Of a stretch of DNA of 8,141 bases, positions 1-6,806 are shown piece after piece (position 1 is the first letter of the stretch; each line of letters starts with the position of its first letter). Location: NCBI GenBank assembly GCA_964351875.1, contig CAYGQC010000167.1, positions 1 through 8,141 of the forward strand, in the 5' to 3' direction. Position numbers and translations under genes: made by a program. A model generated the notes under the pieces. The model made no database searches, had not been told where the DNA came from, and worked only from the letters and a program-made list of their open reading frames with translations. This stretch comes from JANSWO01 sp964351875. Lineage in GTDB: Bacteria; Pseudomonadota; Gammaproteobacteria; Pseudomonadales; Azotimanducaceae.

Positions 1-476
1 CTGCCGGTGAGTTTCACTGCCGCTTCGAAATCCAGACCGCCACCCTCGCCCAGATCAACATGATCCTTCGGTTCGAAATTGAAGGATGTCGGCTCGCCCC
101 AGCGACGAATCTCGACGTTGTCTTCTTCTTTCAGTCCGTCGGGGACAGATTCATGTGGCGGGTTTGGAATAGCCTGAGTGAAGCGATCAATCTCTGCCTG
201 CAAGGCCTCAAGCTCAGCCTTCGCTGCATTCAGCCGATCGCCGAGGTCACCAACCTGAGCGATCAGATCCGCTGCGTCGTCGCCGGCGGCCTTGGCACGG
301 CCAATCGCTTTTGAGGCCGTGTTTCGTTCGTTCTGCAGCGCCTCGGTGCTCTCCTGCAATATCTTGCGCTGGGCATCCATGGATTGAAACGCGGACAAAT
401 CGAGGTCAAAACCCTTGCGCGCAAGCTCCGCACGAACCTCTTCACCGGCCTGTCTCAGCCGTTTTACGTCCAACAT
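1..476 (-). CDS. serS: Seryl-tRNA synthetase, N-terminal part (cut by window edge)
   Basis: This gene encodes the cytoplasmic class II enzyme that charges tRNA-Ser (and tRNA-Sec) with serine. Only the first 158 codons lie in the window; the catalytic domain with class II motifs 1-3 is off the left edge. The visible part is the tRNA-binding domain: the start MLDVKRLRQ, a long Ala/Glu/Lys/Leu-rich antiparallel coiled-coil arm at about residues 30-100 that grips the long variable arm of tRNA-Ser, then the family signature IPN at 103-105, DNVEIRRWG at 119-127, FEPKDHVDLGE at 134-144 and GLDFEAAVKLTG at 147-158. It aligns by eye with E. coli SerRS along its whole visible length. The ATG at 474-476 is preceded by GAGG with a 6-nt spacer. 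It lies 92 nt downstream of crcB on the same strand, so it may be read through from that operon or have its own promoter. Confidence 0.96.
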   Translation of the reverse strand, partial: MLDVKRLRQAGEEVRAELARKGFDLDLSAFQSMDAQRKILQESTEALQNERNTASKAIGRAKAAGDDAADLIAQVGDLGDRLNAAKAELEALQAEIDRFTQAIPNPPHESVPDGLKEEDNVEIRRWGEPTSFNFEPKDHVDLGEGGGLDFEAAVKLTG

Positions 477-482
477 CTCTAA

Positions 483-486
483 CCTC
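483..486 (-). promoter_or_regulatory. Ribosome binding site of serS
   Basis: On the minus strand GAGG lies 6 nt before the ATG of serS. This fixes the start, which is also the start expected from the family (MLD...). Confidence 0.7.
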
Positions 487-568
487 AATAGTGTTCAGGC
501 AGCAACGCCCGGTGATTGCAAGAGCCAGCCCTGCTAGGCGGATCAAGCTACGAGTTTAAGCAACGAAT

Positions 569-949
569 TCAAGCCAGGAGACTCGCCGCCTTGTAGGTGA
601 GCCAGGTGGCGACCACACAGCCGAAAACGCTGGCTAGGACATAACCGAACGCGCTCGCCCAACGGCCCGAATCGAGCAGACTCATCGTCTCTAGCGAGAA
701 CGCTGAGAAAGTGGTGAAGCCGCCCAGCAACCCGACGACAAGCAGAGGCCGACCCCATTGGGCAAACCACAACGCATCTTCCGCCGCGCCCCAGATCAGA
801 CCGATGAGCGCGGCGCCGGCGATGTTAACGGTCAGGGTCGCCCAGGGAAACAACCCAGCACTTAGCGACAGGCCAATGGCAAAGCGCAGCATCGCGCCAG
901 CGCCACCACCAAGGGCAACCAGGGCAAACGTCGACGCTGACCCCGTCAC
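569..949 (-). CDS. crcB: Fluoride ion channel/exporter CrcB (Fluc)
   Basis: This is a small inner-membrane protein of 126 residues, the usual length for a single-domain Fluc channel, which acts as a dual-topology dimer to let fluoride leave the cytoplasm. Family motifs are visible in order: GGGAGAMLRF at 14-23, TLTVNIAG at 38-45 with the conserved Asn42, and GLLGGFTTFSAFSLE at 73-87, the segment carrying the pore Phe residues and the central sodium site. Four hydrophobic segments are visible, at about 5-28, 36-54, 67-91 and 99-121. The start is GTG at 949; its GTGA overlaps the rarA stop codon by 4 nt, and a strong GGAGG lies 6 nt upstream inside rarA. It is therefore coupled to rarA translation. 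I see no fluoride-riboswitch-like leader; there is no room for one in this operon position. Ala83 replaces the Thr of the more common TTFSTF, a variation I believe also occurs in other bacterial CrcB proteins. Confidence 0.93.
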   Translation of the reverse strand: MTGSASTFALVALGGGAGAMLRFAIGLSLSAGLFPWATLTVNIAGAALIGLIWGAAEDALWFAQWGRPLLVVGLLGGFTTFSAFSLETMSLLDSGRWASAFGYVLASVFGCVVATWLTYKAASLLA

Positions 950-2334
950 TTCGCGCCTCCGCCCTGTCCGCCGGCGCCACCGCTTGCTTCGTCACGCTGA
1001 CGCAAACGTTTGAGGCGCGCTTTGATCTTGCTTTCGAGACCCGCATCGCTCGGCTCGTACAACGTCACATCCGGCATGTCGTCCGGCAGGTAGCGCTCAC
1101 CCGCCGCATAGGCGCCTTCTTCATCATGCGCGTAGCGATAGCCGTCACCTGCGCCTAGCTCGGACATCAGCGCCGTGGGCGCGTTTCGAAGCCGCATAGG
1201 CACCTCATAGCTGCCCGTGTTCCGCACCAGCTCGGAGGCCCGGCCGTGAGCGGTATAAACGGCATTGCTCTTTGGCACGCTCGCCAGGTAGAGCACGGCC
1301 TGGGCCAATGCCAGTTCGCCTTCAGGAGACCCCATACGCTCGTACGCCTGCCATGCATCCAGACACAGCGACAACGCGCGCGGGTCAGCATTGCCGACAT
1401 CCTCTGTCGCCATACGAGTCAAACGACGAGCGAGGTATCGAGGATCGCAGCCGCCATCGAGCATTCGCTGCAACCAGTACAGAGCCGCATCCGGAGCGCT
1501 ACCGCGCACGGATTTGTGCAGGGCAGATATCTGGTCATAGAACGCATCTCCCCCCTTGTCGAAGCGACGCTGACGCTCCCCTGCAGCCTCACTGACAGCA
1601 CCCCTCGTCAGCACGTCGCCGGCCAGCTGCAAAGCCAGTTCGAGCGAATTCAGCAGCCTGCGGGCGTCACCATCGGCCAATTGCGCCAGCAGCTCCACCG
1701 ACTCGTCAGCTGCGGTAATGGAAGGGTAATGACTGGCCAAGGCGCGTCGCGCGATGACAAGAAGGTCATCCTGGGTGAGTGCGCGAAGCACGTAGGTTCG
1801 AACGCGGGACAGAAGCGCGCCGTTAACCTCGAAACTCGGATTTTCAGTGGTCGCGCCAATCAGCGTTACCGTGCCCGCTTCGACGTGAGGCAAGAGCGCA
1901 TCCTGCTGCGACTTATTGAAACGGTGAACCTCATCGATGAATAGCACCGGCGACTTAGCCTCGCTCGCCTGTGCCTTCTCGACAGCCGCGCGAATGTCTT
2001 TCACCCCGGACAACACGGCAGACAGCGCAATCCAGGGCGAGCCGCTGGATTGTGCCAAGAGACGCGCGAGCGTCGTTTTTCCGGTTCCCGGTGGACCCCA
2101 CAACAGCATCGAGTGTAGTGCTGGCGGTTCATGGTCGTGCGCAAATCGCCCCAGCGGCCGCCCTTCGCCCAGCAGGTGTTGCTGCCCGACGAACTCCGCC
2201 AGCACTCGCGGCCGCATCCTGGCCGCGAGAGGCCCACCTGCTAACGTATCAGCGTGTCGGGCGTCTTCGCCGGGCTCGGCTTTTTGACTCGGGCTATCGT
2301 CGCTAAAGAGTTGGGACACGTGGGTCACTGGCAT
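946..2334 (-). CDS. rarA: Replication-associated recombination protein A (MgsA/Rad50-linked AAA+ ATPase, clamp-loader-like)
   Basis: RarA is a tetrameric AAA+ ATPase related to the clamp loader and to RuvB. It acts at stalled replication forks and ssDNA gaps, and is the bacterial counterpart of yeast Mgs1 and human WRNIP1. In this 462-residue protein the Walker A GPPGTGKTT is at 80-88, Walker B LFIDEVHRF at 131-139, sensor 1 GATTENPSF at 160-168, the arginine-finger segment LLSRVR at 174-179 and sensor 2 GDARRLLNSLE at 222-232. The C-terminal tetramerisation region contains VPKSNAVY at 353-360 and ends in the family block YLPD at 415-418, followed by a short basic and Gly-rich tail (451-460). 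The ATG at 2334 lies inside lolA (32-nt overlap); GGTGA 8 nt upstream is a weak ribosome binding site. The N terminus runs about 20 residues longer before PLAARMRP than in E. coli, so an internal GTG start (2328 or 2319) is possible. All catalytic motifs are intact. Confidence 0.95.
   Translation of the reverse strand: MPVTHVSQLFSDDSPSQKAEPGEDARHADTLAGGPLAARMRPRVLAEFVGQQHLLGEGRPLGRFAHDHEPPALHSMLLWGPPGTGKTTLARLLAQSSGSPWIALSAVLSGVKDIRAAVEKAQASEAKSPVLFIDEVHRFNKSQQDALLPHVEAGTVTLIGATTENPSFEVNGALLSRVRTYVLRALTQDDLLVIARRALASHYPSITAADESVELLAQLADGDARRLLNSLELALQLAGDVLTRGAVSEAAGERQRRFDKGGDAFYDQISALHKSVRGSAPDAALYWLQRMLDGGCDPRYLARRLTRMATEDVGNADPRALSLCLDAWQAYERMGSPEGELALAQAVLYLASVPKSNAVYTAHGRASELVRNTGSYEVPMRLRNAPTALMSELGAGDGYRYAHDEEGAYAAGERYLPDDMPDVTLYEPSDAGLESKIKARLKRLRQRDEASGGAGGQGGGAK
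956..960 (-). promoter_or_regulatory. Ribosome binding site of crcB, inside rarA
   Basis: GGAGG on the minus strand, 6 nt before the GTG start of crcB, is embedded in the last codons of rarA. It supports the GTG start and reinitiation at the GTGA stop/start overlap. Confidence 0.75.
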
Positions 2335-2989
2335 CGATCAGGTCACCGATGATATCGGTCCCGTCGGGCAGTGACACAGAAAACTCATCGTCGGCAAACA
2401 CGACTGACGTATCCACGTTACCGAACCGCACCAGCGTTACCTGGCCAAGGTGGTCCGTCACTTCCAGGCTATCGAGCACGCCGTCTTCGAAGCCAAGGCT
2501 GAGCGATGCGTACAGTGAATCCTCAGCAAGCGGCTTCAAGAGAAAAAGCTCGCTCGGAAGGTTAGTCGTCGCCGCCACCGAAAAGCTCTTGGCAATAGCG
2601 TCCATATCCCCGGTGAGCAGGCTTGCGGGGGTATCGGTGAGCGCTTCCGATAGCGGCCGCACCGTCGCTTGTTCGAGATCGGGATCAAAGACGATGACCT
2701 GTACCCCATCGGTAACAACGGTCTGCGGGTAAGGCAGATTGGTGGTCCACTCAAAAAACAGCGGCTTGGCGACTTTCAGCTCACCACTGGATTCCTGCAT
2801 CGCGCTGTTACCCGTACTGTATATCCGCTGGTTGAAGTCCGCAGACAAGCGCTCAAAGCTGGCCAGGCGCGCACCCAGTCGCGCGAGCGCGTCCGGGCCG
2901 GCAACCGTATCCGCAACACTCGCGACAGACAGACACGCGAGCATGGCAACAGAAACAACCCGGATCAGACGTGACCGACTAATGATCAC
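2303..2989 (-). CDS. lolA: Outer-membrane lipoprotein carrier protein LolA
   Basis: LolA is the periplasmic chaperone that takes lipoproteins from the LolCDE transporter and passes them to LolB at the outer membrane. From the GTG at 2989 the protein has 228 residues. It has a typical Sec signal: a basic n-region (SRSRLIR, 4-10), a hydrophobic stretch to about 22 and a likely signal peptidase I site after ASVA at 26. The mature part follows the family pattern: LGARLASFERLSADFNQ, a SGEL segment, a KPLFFEW strand and the DPDLEQATVRPL block seen in E. coli as YNPFVEQAT. The start is uncertain. The longest frame starts at TTG 3004, with GAGAGG directly against it, and overlaps ftsK by 26 nt. GTG 2989 overlaps ftsK by 11 nt and gives a better signal peptide. 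The end overlaps rarA by 32 nt. It sits in the conserved ftsK-lolA-rarA order, which supports the call. Confidence 0.92.
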   Translation of the reverse strand: MIISRSRLIRVVSVAMLACLSVASVADTVAGPDALARLGARLASFERLSADFNQRIYSTGNSAMQESSGELKVAKPLFFEWTTNLPYPQTVVTDGVQVIVFDPDLEQATVRPLSEALTDTPASLLTGDMDAIAKSFSVAATTNLPSELFLLKPLAEDSLYASLSLGFEDGVLDSLEVTDHLGQVTLVRFGNVDTSVVFADDEFSVSLPDGTDIIGDLIDASDPRVPTL

Positions 2990-5411
2990 GGCCTGGCACC
3001 GCAACCTCTCGACTGCCGTTGCTATTCATGGGAGTCACGAGGCCGGCAGCTTCCATGGCTTCCACCAGGCGTGCGGCACGGTTGTAACCGATGCGGAGCT
3101 GGCGCTGAACCCCGGAGATTGAGGCGCGCCTCGACTCAAGGACGAACGCCACCGCCTCGTCATACAGCGGATCGTTCTCCGAATCGGCGGAATCACTGCT
3201 CGTGCCTTCGATCTGCACAAATGCATCATCCCCGGCCACTTCCAGCAGTTCGGGCAGATAGTCCGGCTCACCGCGTTCGCGCCAGTCGGCAACCACGCGA
3301 TGCACCTCGTCATCATCGACAAATGCGCCATGCACCCGGCGTGGAATACCCGAGCCGGGCGGTAGAAACAGCATGTCGCCATGACCGAGCAGTTGCTCCG
3401 CCCCACCCTGGTCGAGAATCGTTCGAGAATCGATTTTCGAAGACACCTGGAACGAAATTCGAGTCGGTATGTTTGCTTTGATAAGACCGGTGATGACGTC
3501 CACCGACGGACGCTGGGTCGCGAGTATCAGGTGCACGCCGGCGGCCCGCGCTTTCTGCGCGATTCGAGCGATCAGCTGCTCCACCTTCTTGCCGACAATC
3601 ATCATCATGTCGGCGAACTCATCGATCACCACCACAATCATCGGTAGGTGCTCAAGCTCATCGGCTTCACTCAGATCCTCCCCGCTGTACAGCGGATCCT
3701 TTAGCGGCGTGCCTGCCTTAATCGCGTCATCCACCTGCTTGTTGTAACCGGCAAGATTACGCACGCCCAGCGCCGCCATCAGACGATAGCGACGCTCCAT
3801 TTCCGCCACGCACCAGTTCAACGACTGAGCGGCATCCCTCATATCGGTGACAACTGGCGTGAGCAGATGCGGGATGCCTTCATAGATCGACAGCTCGAGC
3901 ATCTTAGGATCGATGAGGATGAGTCGTACCTGCTCCGGCGTTGCCTTGTAGAGAAGGCTCAGGATCATGGCGTTGACGCCAACCGATTTACCCGAGCCCG
4001 TGGTGCCTGCCACCAGCAGATGGGGCATTTTCGCGACGTCCGCGACCACCGATTCACCGGCGATATCTTTACCCAGACACAACGTTAGCGGCGATTTTGA
4101 ACTCTGATAGGCCTTGGACTCGAGCACCTCTTTAAGTCGAACGATCTCTCTGCGCTCGTTAGGAATCTCGATACCAACAACCGATTTTCCAGGGATCACC
4201 TCAACGACTCGAACGCTGACGACCGCGAGTGAGCGCGCCAGATCTTTCACCAGTGAGCTGATGCGCTGAACTTTGATACCTGGTGCGGGCTGGATTTCGA
4301 AGCGGGTGACCACGGGTCCGGGCAGCACGGAAACGACTTCGGCTTCGATATTGAAATCCGCCAGTTTGGTCTCAACCAGGCGAGCCAGCGAATCCAGTTC
4401 CTGCGTGGAATAGCCGACGTCCTGCTGACCACTGTCGTCATCGAGCAGATCGAGATCCGGCAGCTCGCCCTGCGCATGCGTCGACAGCAAACGTCGCTGC
4501 TTGGCTTCCGCTTTCGCAATCGATTTCTTCGGCTTTTCTATAATCAGGCTAGTCTTGCGCGGCGTCTGGGGCTCGACGAGACGCAGCACTGGCTCAACGG
4601 CTTCCGTCACCTGGAAGCCGTCACCACCACTTCGGCTTTCAAGTCGCTCTGACGGCATCATCGCCGCTCTTCGCTCGTCTTCTTCCCGCTCAAACCGATC
4701 CGCTTCCTCACGCTCTGCCCGCTCAAGCCGACGCGCTTCGCGCAGGTCTCTGCGCCGGTCGATCATGGCCGACAAACCCGCTTGCGCCCGACGTACGCTA
4801 GCCACGAGGTGACTCATGCTGAAGTGCAACGCTCGGCCGGTGTGCTCGGCGACGGACAACCAGGAGAAATTCAGGCTGGCTTGCAGCGACATGAAAAACG
4901 CGGTCACGGCAATCAAGGTAAGACCAAGGTGGCCGACGGGGCCGATAGACGCAGCGACAATGGCGCTGCCCAGTGCGCCGCCGTGGGATGCGGGTAACGT
5001 GGACTCGCCCGGCCAGTGCAGCTCGACAAGCAGGCAGCAGGACAACACCAGAAGGAGCCATGCAACGGCCCTGATCGATGCGTACAACCAATTAAACGCC
5101 AGGGTACTGGTGCGAAACAGCGCAAGCGCGGCACTCGTCAGCATCAGCAAAGGCAGTGCGTAGGCGACCTGACCCAGCGCGAACAGCAATACGTCCGCCG
5201 TCCAGGCACCAGCGGATCCAAGCCAGTTAGCCACAGAGCCATCGCCACCGGTTACGGTCCAGGCATTGTCTACCGGAGAATAGGACGCCAGCGCCAACAA
5301 CAGAAAAGACGCGAGCGCCGTGAGAAATACCAGTGCAATCTCGCGGCCGTAGAAACCTGGATCTGCCGCATCGCTGGCGATATCAGTTGTCGATTGTTGC
5401 GTGACAGCCAT
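2979..5411 (-). CDS. ftsK: DNA translocase FtsK
   Basis: FtsK sits at the division septum, pumps the chromosome termini apart and activates XerCD recombination at dif. This 810-residue protein has four apparent membrane segments near the N terminus (about 24-44, 72-99, 112-131 and 145-176), then a charged linker rich in Arg and Glu (about 206-320). The motor follows: alpha domain from about 335 (YSTQELDSLARLVETKL), beta RecA-like domain with Walker A GTTGSGKS at 469-476 and Walker B MIVVVIDEFADMM at 591-603, then ATQRPS at 631-636. The C-terminal gamma winged helix (about 747-793, containing ISGVQRQLRIGYNRAARLVEAM) reads the KOPS polarity signals and contacts XerD. The linker is short compared with E. 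coli FtsK (1329 residues), but the total is as usual for Pseudomonas-type FtsK. The ATG at 5411 has GGGAGG with a 5-nt spacer. It heads the leftward operon and overlaps lolA at its end. Confidence 0.97.
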   Translation of the reverse strand: MAVTQQSTTDIASDAADPGFYGREIALVFLTALASFLLLALASYSPVDNAWTVTGGDGSVANWLGSAGAWTADVLLFALGQVAYALPLLMLTSAALALFRTSTLAFNWLYASIRAVAWLLLVLSCCLLVELHWPGESTLPASHGGALGSAIVAASIGPVGHLGLTLIAVTAFFMSLQASLNFSWLSVAEHTGRALHFSMSHLVASVRRAQAGLSAMIDRRRDLREARRLERAEREEADRFEREEDERRAAMMPSERLESRSGGDGFQVTEAVEPVLRLVEPQTPRKTSLIIEKPKKSIAKAEAKQRRLLSTHAQGELPDLDLLDDDSGQQDVGYSTQELDSLARLVETKLADFNIEAEVVSVLPGPVVTRFEIQPAPGIKVQRISSLVKDLARSLAVVSVRVVEVIPGKSVVGIEIPNERREIVRLKEVLESKAYQSSKSPLTLCLGKDIAGESVVADVAKMPHLLVAGTTGSGKSVGVNAMILSLLYKATPEQVRLILIDPKMLELSIYEGIPHLLTPVVTDMRDAAQSLNWCVAEMERRYRLMAALGVRNLAGYNKQVDDAIKAGTPLKDPLYSGEDLSEADELEHLPMIVVVIDEFADMMMIVGKKVEQLIARIAQKARAAGVHLILATQRPSVDVITGLIKANIPTRISFQVSSKIDSRTILDQGGAEQLLGHGDMLFLPPGSGIPRRVHGAFVDDDEVHRVVADWRERGEPDYLPELLEVAGDDAFVQIEGTSSDSADSENDPLYDEAVAFVLESRRASISGVQRQLRIGYNRAARLVEAMEAAGLVTPMNSNGSREVAVPGRDH

Positions 5412-5416
5412 GTCAG

Positions 5417-5422
5417 CCTCCC
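5417..5422 (-). promoter_or_regulatory. Ribosome binding site of ftsK
   Basis: GGGAGG on the minus strand, 5 nt before the ATG of ftsK, is close to ideal and settles the start. Confidence 0.8.
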
Positions 5423-5450
5423 GTTGGAACAGCGGCAGTCTACCGCCAAA

Positions 5451-5489
5451 ATTCTTCTTTCTCTATCGATTTCAGAGCGTTAGAAGAAT
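5451..5489. repeat. 8-bp inverted repeat upstream of ftsK, possible operator or leader hairpin
   Basis: ATTCTTCT (5451-5458) and its exact complement AGAAGAAT (5482-5489) flank a 23-nt spacer. Inside them CTCT (5461-5464) and AGAG (5474-5477) can also pair, so the whole could form an interrupted hairpin in the ftsK leader RNA, or be a protein site on DNA. It lies 40 nt or more upstream of the ftsK start. The arms are short and AT-rich, so chance cannot be excluded. Confidence 0.4.
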
Positions 5490-5579
5490 GATCTAATACC
5501 TTGAAGCAACTTGCAGCCTTACTGCCCTGTAACGCAACACCGCCTCATCGGATAACATACGCAGGTAAAGCCAACCTGA

Positions 5580-5593
5580 GCTGAATGTTCAGC
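5580..5593. promoter_or_regulatory. Palindrome GCTGAA-TG-TTCAGC, possible operator
   Basis: Two 6-bp arms, GCTGAA and TTCAGC, meet across a 2-nt centre. Further out, AACC (5573-5576) and GGTT (5595-5598) are also complementary, giving an interrupted dyad of 26 nt. It lies 41 nt before the start of the rightward PA4642-like gene, where a repressor could act. It does not have the spacing of an E. coli LexA box (CTG-N10-CAG). The binding protein is unknown. Confidence 0.4.
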
Positions 5594-5623
5594 CGGTTTA
5601 GCGACACTATTTTCCACCTACGC

Positions 5624-5627
5624 AGGA
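5624..5627 (+). promoter_or_regulatory. Ribosome binding site of the PA4642-like gene
   Basis: AGGA, followed by a 7-nt spacer before the ATG at 5635, supports this ORF being a real translated gene and fixes its start. Confidence 0.6.
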
Positions 5628-5634
5628 AGCACAT

Positions 5635-5928
5635 ATGCGACCGGACAAGAAGACAGTCGTCGACGAGATCTGGGACGACGAGCGCGTCGCCGGGTTTCTG
5701 GACAAGCAGCCGCCGGCCGGCGAATCCGCGGATTACTTTGCGTTGCATACGGCCTACCAGAGCATGCGCGAGGACGATTTCGATCGATTCCTGACGCTAT
5801 TCTGCGCCGCCGGGCGAGACCTGAACGCAACCAGCGCAGCCGGCCGCAGCCTCGCCAGCGTGATCAGTGAGCACAGACATGGTGGCGGCTTTGCCGAGTT
5901 GCTGAAGCGCCACGGCGCAGCGGCTTAG
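5635..5928 (+). CDS. Small uncharacterised protein, PA4642-like, with an ankyrin-like C-terminal half
   Basis: This 97-residue, mostly acidic and soluble protein has no signal peptide or membrane segment. It resembles, from memory, the PA4642 family of small proteins of unknown function in Pseudomonas and relatives: an N-terminal basic patch (RPDKK), DDERVAGFLDKQPP at about 14-27, a central MREDDFDRFLTLFCAAGRDLNA at 44-65, and a C-terminal segment (about 60-95) of the form G-DLNA---GRSL---I--HRHGG-FAELLKRHGA. That last segment has the pattern of one ankyrin repeat (helix-turn-helix with a DLNA start and LLKRHGA end). The ATG has AGGA at 5624-5627 with a 7-nt spacer. It is the first gene of the rightward group and lies 64 nt before the likely aat start, so co-transcription is probable. 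It stands where trxB stands in Pseudomonas. No function can be assigned; an interaction module or adaptor role would be a guess from the ankyrin-like look. Confidence 0.8.
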   Translation: MRPDKKTVVDEIWDDERVAGFLDKQPPAGESADYFALHTAYQSMREDDFDRFLTLFCAAGRDLNATSAAGRSLASVISEHRHGGGFAELLKRHGAAA

Positions 5929-5992
5929 CCTTTGATGAGTGACCACCTGTCCAGTTGATGTGGCACCGTCAACGCGAACTCGGCTCAGCAAG

Positions 5993-6736
5993 ATGAGCCG
6001 TGAGTCGGACCCGGCCGAGCAATTGTTTCCGAATCCCGCAAACGCCCTGGATGATCCCAATGGGTTGCTTGCCTCTGGCGGTAACCTGGCGCCGGGCACA
6101 CTGCTCGCCGCCTATAGCCAAGGCATCTTTCCCTGGTTCAACTCCGACGAAGAACCCATTCTCTGGTGGAGCCCTGACCCTCGCGCAATCATTGAGCCGG
6201 CAAACCTGCACGTGAGCCGCCGGCTAGCCCGGCGACTGCGTAGCGGTCAGTTCACATGCGCGCTGGATAAGGATTTCGCCGAAGTCGTAGAGGCCTGCGC
6301 CGAGCCGCGAGATGAATCCGGCGGCACCTGGATTACCCCGGCAATGGCGTGCGCTTACGGCGATCTATACCGCATGGGCTGGGCTCACTGCGTGGCGGTC
6401 TACGAAGACTCCGCACTGGTTGGCGGCCTTTACGGCGTCTCCATCGGCAACCTGTTTTTCGCCGAATCCATGTTTTCTCGTGTGACCGATGCCTCAAAGG
6501 TGGCCATGGCGGCGCTGTGTGATGCGCTAAACGACTGGGGTTTCCACGCGGTGGATTGTCAGATGATGACTGAGCACCTACGATCAATGGGGGCACAGGA
6601 GATTGCGCGGACGACGTTTCTTGAGCTGGTAGCAGAGGCTGCGATGTATCCCAGCAGGGTAGGAAACTGGGGCGAGAGTGGCGCTATCGACGCGGTCAAC
6701 TATCGTGATGTGCGCGCTTCTCTACCCTACGAGTAA
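5993..6736 (+). CDS. aat: Leucyl/phenylalanyl-tRNA--protein transferase
   Basis: Aat moves Leu or Phe from aminoacyl-tRNA to proteins whose N terminus is Lys or Arg, marking them for ClpS and ClpAP in the cytoplasm. From ATG 5993 the protein has 247 residues, close to the E. coli 234. Visible family blocks are DDPNGLLASGGNL at 20-32, AYSQGIFPWF at 40-49, ILWWSPDPRA at 56-65, GTWIT at 111-115, GGLYGVSIGNLFFAESMFSR at 144-163, and VDCQ at 187-190. Asp188 and Gln190 match E. coli Asp186 and Gln188, proposed catalytic residues, and Glu158 matches Glu156. The open frame extends upstream to GTG 5939, adding 18 residues (TTCPVDVAPSTRTRLSK) without family likeness; I prefer the ATG, although neither start has a good ribosome binding site. 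The C terminus carries an extra tail (about residues 218-247). It lies between the PA4642-like gene and bpt, the second N-degron transferase. Confidence 0.94.
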   Translation: MSRESDPAEQLFPNPANALDDPNGLLASGGNLAPGTLLAAYSQGIFPWFNSDEEPILWWSPDPRAIIEPANLHVSRRLARRLRSGQFTCALDKDFAEVVEACAEPRDESGGTWITPAMACAYGDLYRMGWAHCVAVYEDSALVGGLYGVSIGNLFFAESMFSRVTDASKVAMAALCDALNDWGFHAVDCQMMTEHLRSMGAQEIARTTFLELVAEAAMYPSRVGNWGESGAIDAVNYRDVRASLPYE

Positions 6737-6751
6737 CCGCTTCCCAACGAG

Positions 6752-6768
6752 ACCGGAGCGCATCCGGT
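6752..6768 (+). other. Hairpin in the aat-bpt gap
   Basis: ACCGGA (6752-6757) and TCCGGT (6763-6768) form a perfect 6-bp stem with the 5-nt loop GCGCA. It lies 15 nt after the aat stop codon. No run of T follows, so it is not a standard rho-independent terminator; it could stabilise the 3' end of the upstream message or tune expression of bpt. The whole gap (6737-6806) is only 70 nt. Confidence 0.45.
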
Positions 6769-6806
6769 TGCCTGGCCCCTTCACAACGGCATGCGAGTAG
6801 ACGCCC

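Noticed and set aside
1246..1944. Long plus-strand open frame of 232 codons
   Set aside because: It lies wholly antisense to rarA, whose protein has every AAA+ motif; the frame is a shadow of GC-rich coding sequence.
2913..2989. Lipoprotein signal in LolA (Cys19 in AMLACLS)
   Set aside because: The residue at -3 is Met, not a standard lipobox, a signal peptidase I site follows at ASVA, and LolA must be soluble to work.
5016..5483. Plus-strand open frame of 155 codons running into the ftsK upstream region
   Set aside because: It is antisense to the ftsK membrane domain, Gln/Arg-rich without recognisable domains, and has no good ribosome binding site.
5580..5593. LexA/SOS box controlling ftsK
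   Set aside because: The arms CTG and CAG are 6 nt apart, not the 10 nt of a gammaproteobacterial LexA box.
5412..5634. Sigma-70 promoters for ftsK or the rightward genes
   Set aside because: Candidates such as TTGCTT with a 17-nt spacer give only poor -10 matches; none is good enough to report as a feature.
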